A stretch of DNA of 64,000 nt from CAVVTR01 sp963751245 (GTDB lineage: Bacteria; Acidobacteriota; Thermoanaerobaculia; Thermoanaerobaculales; Thermoanaerobaculaceae). The DNA lies in NCBI GenBank assembly GCA_963751245.1, contig CAVVTR010000002.1:1-64000 (forward strand), read 5' to 3'. A program made the translations under genes and the position numbers. This document shows, in pieces, positions 56,630 to 64,000 of the stretch (positions are counted from its first letter, which is position 1; the number at the start of each line of letters is the position of its first letter). The notes beneath the pieces were generated by a model. That model had not been told where the DNA came from and did no database searches. It saw only the letters and a list, made by a program, of their open reading frames with translations.

Positions 56630-58447
56630 GTGCGCGTGGGTGAGCTCGACGGCCATCCGTCCGGTCCCGCGGCGGTCCTGCGCGACGTCTTCGGCTACCG
56701 CACCTTCCGCCCTCTGCAGCGCGAGGTGATCGAGCACGTGGCCGCCGGGAACGACGCCTTCGTGCTCATGCCGACCGGCGGCGGCAAGTCCCTGTGCTAC
56801 CAGGTTCCGGCGCTGGTCCGTTCCGGGACGGCCGTCGTGGTCTCCCCGCTCATCTCGCTCATGAAGGACCAGGTCGACGCCCTGCGGGCCAACGGGGTAG
56901 CCGCGGCGTTCTACAACTCGTCGCTGGAGGAGGACGAGGCGCGGCGGACGCTGGCCCGTCTCCACGCCGGCGAGCTGCAGCTGCTCTACGTGGCGCCGGA
57001 ACGTCTCATGACCGAGACGTTCCTGGCACGCCTGGAGACGCTGCCCCTCGCCCTGTTCGCCATCGACGAGGCGCACTGCGTGAGCCACTGGGGGCACGAC
57101 TTCCGCCCCGAGTACACCGCCCTCGGCCGTCTGCGGGAGCGGTTCCCCGGCGTGCCGCTGGTGGCGCTGACCGCTACCGCCGACGAGGTGACCAGGGAGG
57201 ACGTGAGGGAGCGGCTGGGGCTCGCCTCCGCACGGCTGTTCGTCGCCGGCTTCGACCGGCCGAACATCCGCTACACGGTGGCCGAGAAGGTGCGGCCGGC
57301 CGCTCAGCTCCTCGAGTTCGTGCAGCGCCGGGGCTCCGATGCGGGGATCGTCTACTGCCTGTCCCGCAAGCGCACCGAGGAGGTGGCGGGTCGCCTCGCG
57401 GCGGCGGGGCTGCGCGCGGAGGCGTACCACGCGGGGCTCGCCAGGGAGCGCCGGACGGCGGTCCAGGACGCCTTCCTCCGCGACGAGATCCGGGTGGTGG
57501 TTGCCACCGTGGCGTTCGGGATGGGCATCGACAAGCCGGACGTGCGTTTCGTCGTCCACTACGACATGCCGAAGAACATCGAGGGCTACTATCAGGAGAC
57601 GGGGAGGGCGGGACGCGACGGCATGCCGGCCGAGGCGCTGCTCCTGTTCGGGATGCAGGACGTGGTCATGGCGCGGCGGCTGATCGAGAGGGGCGCCGAC
57701 GAGCAGCAGGTGAGGGTGGAGCTGCACAAGCTCAACGCCATGATCGGCTTCGCCGAGTCGCTCGGGTGCCGGCGGCGGGCGCTGCTCGGCTACTTCGGCG
57801 AGGAGCTGGCCGCGGACTGCGGCAACTGCGACGTCTGCCTGGATCCGCCGGAGCGCTACGACGCCACTGAGGACGGGCAGAAGGTGCTGTCCTGCGTTTA
57901 CCGGGTGGGGCAGCGCTTCGGGGCGCGGCACGTGGTGGACGTGCTGCGCGGTTCGGACGGCGAGCGCATCCGCGCCCTCGGCCACGACCGGCTCTCCACC
58001 TGGGGGGTGGGCCGGGAGCGCTCGGCGGCGGCGTGGCTGTCCATCGTGCGGCAGCTGGTTCACCACGGGCTGCTGCACCAGGACGTGGCCGCCTACTCGA
58101 CCCTCAAGCTGACGCCCGCCTCGTGGGCGGTGCTGCGCGGAGAGCGCCGGCTCGAGCTCGCGGTGCCGCGGGAGGGGGCGAAGCCGGCGGCGGCGAAGGT
58201 GAAGCGGCTGACCGCGGACGGGCTGGATGTCGACGACGCGCTGTTCGAGCGGCTCCGCGCCCTGCGCCGCCGGTTCGCCGACGAGCAGGGTGTCCCCGCC
58301 TACGTGGTGTTCTCCGACGCCACCCTGGCGGCGATGGCGGCGCACCGGCCGGCCACGCCGGAGGCGCTGCTGGGGATCAGCGGGGTGGGGAAGGCCAAGC
58401 TCGAGCGGTACGGCGAGGCCTTCCTGGAGGCCATCGCCGCCGGCTGA
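56630..58447 (+). CDS. recQ: ATP-dependent DNA helicase RecQ
   Basis: 605 residues. Helicase core: Walker A TGGGKSLCYQVP (near 50), DEAH box DEAHCVSHWGHDFRPEY (near 145), TATADEVT, and the motif VI region QETGRAGRDGMPAEALLLF (near 320). The zinc site is CGNCDVCLDPP (near 400). RQC winged helix follows, then HRDC (about 525-600; GISGVGKAKLERYGEAFLEAI). 3'-5' helicase acting in recombination and stalled-fork repair. Start is GTG 56630 or GTG 56636; both have a GATACG box just upstream, in or beside a CACGTG palindrome (56618-56623). Confidence 0.95.
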   Translation: MRVGELDGHPSGPAAVLRDVFGYRTFRPLQREVIEHVAAGNDAFVLMPTGGGKSLCYQVPALVRSGTAVVVSPLISLMKDQVDALRANGVAAAFYNSSLEEDEARRTLARLHAGELQLLYVAPERLMTETFLARLETLPLALFAIDEAHCVSHWGHDFRPEYTALGRLRERFPGVPLVALTATADEVTREDVRERLGLASARLFVAGFDRPNIRYTVAEKVRPAAQLLEFVQRRGSDAGIVYCLSRKRTEEVAGRLAAAGLRAEAYHAGLARERRTAVQDAFLRDEIRVVVATVAFGMGIDKPDVRFVVHYDMPKNIEGYYQETGRAGRDGMPAEALLLFGMQDVVMARRLIERGADEQQVRVELHKLNAMIGFAESLGCRRRALLGYFGEELAADCGNCDVCLDPPERYDATEDGQKVLSCVYRVGQRFGARHVVDVLRGSDGERIRALGHDRLSTWGVGRERSAAAWLSIVRQLVHHGLLHQDVAAYSTLKLTPASWAVLRGERRLELAVPREGAKPAAAKVKRLTADGLDVDDALFERLRALRRRFADEQGVPAYVVFSDATLAAMAAHRPATPEALLGISGVGKAKLERYGEAFLEAIAAG

Positions 58448-58451
58448 GAGC

Positions 58452-58697
58452 CTACATCCCGGTGGACGGGGGGTGGGGCCGGTTCTTCAGGTACATGATG
58501 AACGCGGCGAGGCCGCCGGCGACGACCACGGCGCCGATCACGCGGAACAGGCTCATCACCCAGGCGATGCCGATACCCAGGGCCGCCCACTTCACCCACC
58601 AGTCCCCCGGCGAGGTCATGGCGTTGATGATCACGAGCATCACGAGGATGACCGGTCCCATGAAGAGGAACCGCACCGCCCGCAGGGTCCTGAGCAT
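58452..58697 (-). CDS. Small 2-TM membrane protein
   Basis: 81 residues from ATG 58697. Starts MLRTLRAVRFLFMGPVILVMLVIINAMTSPGDWWVKWAALGIGIAW, two helices with a third at IGAVVVAGGLAAFIMYL. It resembles the 2TM-domain type of small membrane protein. The role is unknown. Convergent with recQ (five bases apart). Confidence 0.7.
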   Translation of the reverse strand: MLRTLRAVRFLFMGPVILVMLVIINAMTSPGDWWVKWAALGIGIAWVMSLFRVIGAVVVAGGLAAFIMYLKNRPHPPSTGM

Positions 58698-58819
58698 CGG
58701 ATCGCTTCCTCCAGACAGCGAGTATACGGCGCGGGCGGGGCGAAGTTGCCGCCGCCCGGAGGGAACGCCGCGGTCCCGTTCCCCGGTTAGCAAGGTGAAA
58801 AGGGGGGGTGGTGACGGCC

Positions 58820-61549
58820 ATGAACGGGCGCCGGGAGATCGTGGAGTTTTCGCCCGAAGAGGAGCCTCTCCGCCGCGACGTGGGTTTTCTGGGCGCGCTG
58901 CTGGGCGAGGTGCTCGTGGAGCAGGGTGGGGGTGAGCTCTTCGAGCGCGTCGAGGCCGCACGGCTCGCCGCGCGGCGGCGGCGCGCGGGGGACGAGGCTG
59001 CGGAGGCGGAGCTGACGGCCGGGCTCGCGGGCCTCGACGCTCCGGTGGCCAGCGAGGTGGTGCGGGCGTTCTCGGCCTATTTCGGGCTCGTCAACATGGC
59101 CGAAAGGGTGCACCGGATCCGGCGCCGCCGCGACCACCTCCTCGACGACGAGCATCCGCAGCGGGGCAGCCTGCGGGACGTGCTCGACCGCGTCGCCGCC
59201 GCCGGCGTCCCTCTCGAGGAGGTCGGCGCCGCCCTCGCCCGGCTCCGGGTGACGCCGGTATTCACGGCCCACCCCACCGAGGCCGTGCGCCGGACGGTGC
59301 TGGCCAAGGAGCAGCGTATCGCCCGGGTGCTCATCGACCGCGTCGAGCACGGCTCGATGACGCCCGGCGAGGCGCGGGCGAACCGGGCCCGGCTGCGGCA
59401 GGAGGTGACCCTCGTGTGGCAGACGGAGGAGCAGCGCCCCACCCGGCCGACGGTGGCCGACGAGGTGGAGCAGGCGCTGTTCTACGCCTCCGAGATCCTC
59501 TACCGGGTCGTTCCCCCTCTCTACGAGGCGATCTCCGATGCGCTGGGGGCGGCCTACGGCGAGGCGGGGGCGCGGCTCCCGGTGCCGTGCCCCGTGCTCG
59601 AGCTGGCCTCGTGGGTCGGCGGCGACATGGACGGCAACCCCAACGTCGGCGCCGCCACGATCAGGGCGACGCTGGCGCGCCAGCGGCACATCGTGCTGAC
59701 CAGGTACCGCGAGGAGGTCCGGACCCTGTTCGACCACCTCAGCCAGTCGCTCTCGCGCGTGGATGTCGCTCCCGCCCTGGTGGCCCGCGTCGAGGAGCTC
59801 CGCGCCGCCTTTCCGCAGGTGGCGCGGGAGATCCCTGAGCGCTACCGGGCCATGCCCTACCGGGTCCTGCTGTGGTTTGCCGCACGCCGGCTGGAGGCCG
59901 AGCTGGAGGGGGGGGCGGAGGGGATCGCGGGCCCAGGCGAGCTCCTCGCCGACCTGCGCCTGGTGGCCGCGAGCCTCGACGCCCACCGCGGACGCCACGC
60001 GGGGCTCTTCCTCGTCCGGCGCCTGATCCGGAGGGTCGAGACGTTCGGCTTCCACCTGGCGACCCTGGACATCCGGCAGCACGCCGAGGTGCACCGGCGG
60101 GCGGCGGGGCTCCTGCTCGGGGTGAGCGACTTCGCCGGGCGGCCGGCCGGGGAACGGGCGCGGCTCCTGGCGGCGGCGCTGGAGGCGTCCCCGGAGCCGG
60201 AGGCCGCTGGACCGGAGGGGCCCGCCGGCGAGGCCCTCGACGTCTTCAGGGCCGTCGCGGCGGCCCGCCGCGACGCGGGCGAGCGGGCGGTGGGTCCATA
60301 CATCGTGTCCATGGCGGCGGGCCCCGACGACGCCCTGGCGGTGCTCTACCTCGCCCGCCGCGCCGGCCTGGCCGAGGACGGCCAGGTGCCCCTGGACGTG
60401 GCGCCCCTGTTCGAGACCGTCGCCGACCTCGACGGCGCCGGGGCGGCCATGACCGCCCTGCTCGCCGCTCCCGTCTACCGGCGCCACGTGGCGGCGAGGG
60501 GGCACCGCCAGGTCGTCATGGTGGGCTACTCGGACAGCAACAAGGACGCCGGCATCGCCGCCTCGCGCTGGGCGCTGTACCGGGCGCAGGCGGCCCTGAC
60601 CGCGTCGGCCCGGGCGGCGGGGGTGGACCTCACGTTCTTCCACGGCCGGGGCGGCACGGTGGGGCGGGGCGGCTCCAAGCCCCGGGAGGGAGTGCTGGCC
60701 TCGCCGCCGGGCACCGTGAACGGCCGGCTGCGGTTCACCGAGCAGGGGGAGATCATCCACGCCAAGTACGGCCTGCGCGGCATCGCCGAGCGCACCCTCG
60801 AGCTCGTCACCGGTGCCGTGCTGGAGGCCAGCCTGCCGTCGCCGGCCCGGCCGCCCGCGGAGGAGGCGTGGTCGGCGGCAATGGACGCCGTCGCGGCCCG
60901 GGCCCGCGGCGCCTACGCCGCCCTGGTCTACGAGGAACCAGGGTTCGAGGCGTACTTCCGGGGCGCCACCCCCATCGACGTCATCGAGCGCATGCCCATC
61001 GGCTCGCGCCCGGTGTCGCGGCACGGCAGCCACCGGTGGCAGGACCTGAGGGCCATTCCCTGGACGTTCGCCTGGACGCAGAGCCGGCACCTGCTGCCCG
61101 GCTGGTACGGCCTCGGCAGCGGCCTGGAGGCCGCCGCTGCGGCAGGCGGGGAGGCGGTGCTGCGCCGCATGGCCACGGAGTGGCCGTTCTTCGCGAACCT
61201 CCTCGCCGACGTCGAGATGGTGCTGGCCAAGGCCGACATGGCCATCGCCGCCCACTACGCCGGGCTGGTGGACGGGGGCGGGGAGCGGATCCTCGCGGTG
61301 ATCCGCGGGGAGTACGAGCGGACCCGCGAGTGGATCCTCCGCCTCAAGGGGCTCGGGGAGATCCTCGACGGCGAGCCGACGCTACAGCGGGTGATCCGCC
61401 TGCGCAACCCCTACGTGGACCCCATGAGCCTGGTCCAGGTGGACCTGCTGCAGCGCTGGCGGGCCGCCGGACGCCCCGAGGGCGACCTCCAGCACGCCCT
61501 CTTCACCACCGTCCGCGGCATCGCCCGCGGCCTCCAGAACACGGGGTGA
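58820..61549 (+). CDS. ppc: Phosphoenolpyruvate carboxylase
   Basis: 909 residues. Carboxylates PEP to oxaloacetate, replenishing the TCA cycle. The active-site segments are intact: VTPVFTAHPTEAVRRTVL (His near 150), GGDMDGNPNVGAATIR, MVGYSDSNKDAGIAAS, FFHGRGGTVGRGGSKP (Lys/Arg near 610), and the C-terminal QNTG. ATG 58820 follows GGGGGG at about 12 nt; GTG 58808 and 58811 are alternatives. A variable region near 450-470 is rich in Pro/Glu/Ala. Confidence 0.95.
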   Translation: MNGRREIVEFSPEEEPLRRDVGFLGALLGEVLVEQGGGELFERVEAARLAARRRRAGDEAAEAELTAGLAGLDAPVASEVVRAFSAYFGLVNMAERVHRIRRRRDHLLDDEHPQRGSLRDVLDRVAAAGVPLEEVGAALARLRVTPVFTAHPTEAVRRTVLAKEQRIARVLIDRVEHGSMTPGEARANRARLRQEVTLVWQTEEQRPTRPTVADEVEQALFYASEILYRVVPPLYEAISDALGAAYGEAGARLPVPCPVLELASWVGGDMDGNPNVGAATIRATLARQRHIVLTRYREEVRTLFDHLSQSLSRVDVAPALVARVEELRAAFPQVAREIPERYRAMPYRVLLWFAARRLEAELEGGAEGIAGPGELLADLRLVAASLDAHRGRHAGLFLVRRLIRRVETFGFHLATLDIRQHAEVHRRAAGLLLGVSDFAGRPAGERARLLAAALEASPEPEAAGPEGPAGEALDVFRAVAAARRDAGERAVGPYIVSMAAGPDDALAVLYLARRAGLAEDGQVPLDVAPLFETVADLDGAGAAMTALLAAPVYRRHVAARGHRQVVMVGYSDSNKDAGIAASRWALYRAQAALTASARAAGVDLTFFHGRGGTVGRGGSKPREGVLASPPGTVNGRLRFTEQGEIIHAKYGLRGIAERTLELVTGAVLEASLPSPARPPAEEAWSAAMDAVAARARGAYAALVYEEPGFEAYFRGATPIDVIERMPIGSRPVSRHGSHRWQDLRAIPWTFAWTQSRHLLPGWYGLGSGLEAAAAAGGEAVLRRMATEWPFFANLLADVEMVLAKADMAIAAHYAGLVDGGGERILAVIRGEYERTREWILRLKGLGEILDGEPTLQRVIRLRNPYVDPMSLVQVDLLQRWRAAGRPEGDLQHALFTTVRGIARGLQNTG

Positions 61550-61558
61550 TCTCGAGGG

Positions 61559-61700
61559 AGGTCGGGAGGGGGCGGGACGCGGCCTGAGACCGCTTGGAAC
61601 CGGCAGCGGGCGACGGCCCGGAGGCTGGCCTCAGCCCACGCAGAAGCAGCCCCTGATCCAGCCCGTTCCCCGTCGGCCAGCCCGCGGCAAGATGCAAGGA
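61559..61700 (+). repeat. Dispersed repeat copy 5
   Basis: Core GGCGGGACGCGGCCTGA (61571-61587), one change from copy 1. CCGGCAGCGGGCG follows, then GGAGGCTGGCCTCA, GCAGAAGCAG, and GATCCAGCCCG. It lies between the 3' ends of ppc and the convergent RND gene. Confidence 0.8.
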
Positions 61701-61745
61701 CACCAGCCTGCCCCCCGGGGGTGGCAGCGCCGTCGCACAGCCGGC

Positions 61746-64000
61746 CTACGACCGGGCGTGCTTCGGATGCCAGTGGAGGTAGAGGGCGGGGATGAGGTTG
61801 GTGGACAGCACCGAGCTCCAGATCACCCCGCCCAGCACGACGATGGCCAGGCCCTGCTCGGGCTCGGCCCCGAGCCCCCACCCGAGCGCCGTGGGCAGCA
61901 TTCCCAGGGCGGCGGCCAGGGTGGTGAGGATGATGGGACGGAAGCGGACCTTCACCGCCTCGCGCACGGCGTCGGCCGGGGCGAGGCCGGCGGCCTCGTT
62001 GCGGCGGGCCCGGTGGAGCAGGACGATGTCGTGGTTGAGGCTGACGCCGATGAGGGTGAGGAAGCCGACGAGCCCCGTGGCGTTGAGGCCCACGCCGGAG
62101 AGCCAAAGGGCGACGGCGCCCCCGGCCAGCGCCAGCGGCATGTCGAGAAGCAGAATCCCCGCCACGCGGAGCCCCTCGAACTGGACGACCAGGATGCCAA
62201 GGAGAAGGAGGAAGGCGCCGGCCACGGCCAGGACCAGGACGACGGCGAGGTGCTCCAGGGTGGGGTAGAGCCCGCCGAAGGCGACCCGGTACCCGGAGGG
62301 GAGCTCGAGGCCCGCCAGCGCCTCGCGGGCGGCGGCGACGGCGCTGCCGAGGGAACCCGAGGGGGTGGCGAGGATGTCCGTTGCGCGCGCACCGTTCAGG
62401 TGGCGAATCTGGTTGGGCCCGACGACGAGGTCGACGTCCGCCAGCACGGCGAGGGGGGTCCAGCCGTCGCGGGTGCGGACGGGAAGGGCGCGGAGCCCCT
62501 CCAGGGTGAGGTGCGGCGCCCCCGCCAGGCGGAGGTAGAGGTCCAGGTGGGTGTTGCCCTGGGGCACGCGGGCCAGCACCTGGCCCTGGAGCGCCAGGGC
62601 GAGCTGCGCGTAGAGCGCGCCGGGGGTCACGCCGTAGGCGGCCAGGGCGGGACCCCGCGGCGCGAGGCGCAGGTGCGTCACCGGGTAGGCGTCGTTGTTG
62701 AAGACGTCGGTAAGGGACGGCACGGTGCGGAGCCTCTTCGCAACCTCCTCGGAGACGGTGCGGAGGGTGTCGATGCGGTTGCCGAAGACGGTGACCACAA
62801 AGGGCTGGGGTAGCCCGGAGAGGCTCTCGCCGACCCGCTCGATGGTCGGAGTGTCGATGCTCTGCTGGACGCCGCCGGTGTGTCCGACGGCGAGGATGTG
62901 GGCGGCGAGGCGGTCGAGGTTCGACGCGGCCACGTCGGGCTCGAGGACGACCTGGATCTCGCCGGCGAAGCTGCGCTCGGTGTAGGCGGTGGCGCCGGCG
63001 GACCCGATGCGCGTGAAGGTGTGGGCCACGGCGGGGTCGCGCCTCAGCCTGGCGGTGAGGCCGCCCACGGTTGTCTCCACGGTGGTCAGGGCGCTGCCGG
63101 GTGGGAGGCTGAAGCTGTCCAGGAGCACACCCTCGTTGGGCAGCGGCAGGAACGACACGGGCACCAGGACCAGGGCGGCGACGGCACCGGCCAGCATCGC
63201 GGCGCTGGCGGCGAGGGCGCTGCGGGGGTGACGCAGCGTGAGGTCGAGGAGACGCTCGTTGTGGTGCTCCAGCCACGCCAGGAAGCGGGCCCCGGAGGCC
63301 GGGCGGGTCCGCGGGCGGGTCCCCAGGCGCGCCAGGAGGAGGGGGATGAGGCTCAGCGAGATGGCCAGGGAGGCGAGGAGGGAGATGCTCATCGCCAGCG
63401 CGAAGGGGACGAAGAAGAGCGCGGCGAGACCGCCGACGAGGAGGAGGGGGAGGAAGACGGCGACGGTGGTGAGCGTCCCCGTGAGGTCGGGAGCGGCGAT
63501 GTCCGTGACGCCTGCCCACACTCCGTCGACCGCGTCGCCGCCCTGCTCGAGGCGATGGTAGATGCTCTCCAGCACGATGATGCCGTCGTCCGCCAGGAGG
63601 CCCACGGCCACGGACAGGGCGCCGAGGGTGAGAAGGTTGAGGGTCTGCCCCGCGGCGTGGAGGCCGGCGATGCCCAGCAGCAGCGCGAGGGGGATGGACA
63701 GCGCCAGCACCCAGACCCCGCGCTGGAGCCCGAGGATCCAGAACAGGACGGCGATGGCCAGGGCGCCGCCGACCAGGAGGTTGCGGCCCAGGTCGTCGCG
63801 GATCAGGCGGACCAGGTGCCCCTGGTTGTAGATGCGCTGCCAGGCCGCGCCGGCGGGGAGCTCCCCCTTCAGGCTCCCGAGGGTTCGCGCCACGGCTGCG
63901 GTGACCGGCAGGGTGGAGGCGCCTGGCTGCTTGATGACGACGAGGGCGACGGTGGGCCTCCCGTCGAGGAACGCCCCGGAGTGGACCGGTACGGAGCCGT
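61746..64000 (-). CDS. RND efflux transporter permease (AcrB/CzcA/HAE1 family), partial
   Basis: C-terminal 750 residues of an inner-membrane proton-driven pump; the N-terminus lies past the window edge. TM4 proton-relay region GLLADDGIIVLESIYHRLEQGG contains the paired Asp. Further TM bundles include LVGFLTLIGVSLNHDIVLLHRARRNE with another Asp, near residue 620 of the visible part, and the C-terminal bundle VLGGVIWSSVLSTNLIPALYLHW. The porter domains lie in between. The substrate class cannot be assigned; the histidine-free DD motif is more HAE1- than CzcA-like. The frame runs cleanly to the edge. Confidence 0.88.
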   Translation of the reverse strand, partial: GSVPVHSGAFLDGRPTVALVVIKQPGASTLPVTAAVARTLGSLKGELPAGAAWQRIYNQGHLVRLIRDDLGRNLLVGGALAIAVLFWILGLQRGVWVLALSIPLALLLGIAGLHAAGQTLNLLTLGALSVAVGLLADDGIIVLESIYHRLEQGGDAVDGVWAGVTDIAAPDLTGTLTTVAVFLPLLLVGGLAALFFVPFALAMSISLLASLAISLSLIPLLLARLGTRPRTRPASGARFLAWLEHHNERLLDLTLRHPRSALAASAAMLAGAVAALVLVPVSFLPLPNEGVLLDSFSLPPGSALTTVETTVGGLTARLRRDPAVAHTFTRIGSAGATAYTERSFAGEIQVVLEPDVAASNLDRLAAHILAVGHTGGVQQSIDTPTIERVGESLSGLPQPFVVTVFGNRIDTLRTVSEEVAKRLRTVPSLTDVFNNDAYPVTHLRLAPRGPALAAYGVTPGALYAQLALALQGQVLARVPQGNTHLDLYLRLAGAPHLTLEGLRALPVRTRDGWTPLAVLADVDLVVGPNQIRHLNGARATDILATPSGSLGSAVAAAREALAGLELPSGYRVAFGGLYPTLEHLAVVLVLAVAGAFLLLLGILVVQFEGLRVAGILLLDMPLALAGGAVALWLSGVGLNATGLVGFLTLIGVSLNHDIVLLHRARRNEAAGLAPADAVREAVKVRFRPIILTTLAAALGMLPTALGWGLGAEPEQGLAIVVLGGVIWSSVLSTNLIPALYLHWHPKHARS

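Noticed and set aside
58787..61255. 822-codon ORF antisense to ppc
   Set aside because: Shadow frame; PEP carboxylase motifs are complete on the plus strand.
61411..63519. 702-codon minus ORF in another frame over the RND gene
   Set aside because: Arg/Pro-rich shadow of the RND transporter, which has TM helices and the DD motif in its own frame.

Overview
This is a GC-rich chromosomal window with no rRNA, tRNA or CRISPR array that I could find. Gene content points to a free-living diderm with a respiratory, partly anaerobic lifestyle: a MacAB-type tripartite exporter, an RND pump, GspA/GspB, periplasmic proteins, a selenocysteine formate dehydrogenase with an NrfD subunit, MenA, and a perfect FNR-type box. 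CarboxypepD_reg-like surface proteins, a collagen-like protein, DUF4097 proteins and many hybrid histidine kinases would fit an acidobacterial (Thermoanaerobaculia-like) or related deep-branching lineage. That assignment is inference, not proof.

Layout. 1-1975: a group II intron (about 72-1853) with its reverse transcriptase, inserted in one copy of a dispersed hairpin repeat family. 1973-6003 (-): a large secreted carboxypeptidase-regulatory-domain protein broken by many apparent frameshifts. 6004-6857: two tandem copies of the same repeat. 6858-12204 (-): a three-gene signalling cassette (membrane HK-REC-HK, PilZ/PhcB-like methyltransferase, REC-HK) resembling the Ralstonia phcBSR cell-density system. 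12412-20749: TAT-type amidase, menA, glpK-glpD, a PrmA-like methyltransferase, lhgO-like oxidase and an EfpL-type elongation factor. 20841-28212: MacB/ABC/MacA exporter operon, a small periplasmic protein, a histidine kinase/OmpR regulator pair and a Spy/CpxP-like protein. This block shares a three-copy bipartite operator with exactly conserved spacing.

28429-43665: YiiX-like permuted cysteine peptidase, isochorismatase-like hydrolase, another repeat copy, a frameshifted M3 metallopeptidase, an FNR-box-controlled YgbA-like protein, FmdB-type zinc ribbon, Sua5/YciO protein, DUF4097 protein, NAD(P)H:FMN reductase, DUF4234 membrane protein, gspA-gspB, a GT-C-like membrane protein, secreted MsrB-MsrA and ettA. 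43788-50452: collagen-like protein with 153-nt DNA repeats, then a substrate-binding protein abutting a PAS-HK-REC hybrid kinase. 50489-56582: small proteins, then fdhA(Sec)-fdhB-nrfD. 56630-64000: recQ, a small membrane protein, ppc, the fifth repeat copy, and the C-terminal 750 residues of an RND transporter running off the right edge.

How the parts work together. The 24-28 kb block looks like one envelope-stress regulon: a Cpx-like kinase/regulator pair controlling an exporter, a periplasmic protein and a Spy-like chaperone through the same promoter architecture. The 7-12 kb block looks like a lipid-signal sensing and response cassette. The formate dehydrogenase (cytoplasmic catalytic face, menaquinone-linked NrfD anchor, with menA nearby) and the FNR box indicate anaerobic or microaerobic respiration. 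Two single-base frameshifts in otherwise intact genes (about 31743 and 54093-54096) may be sequencing errors; the UGA at 52153 is almost certainly selenocysteine.
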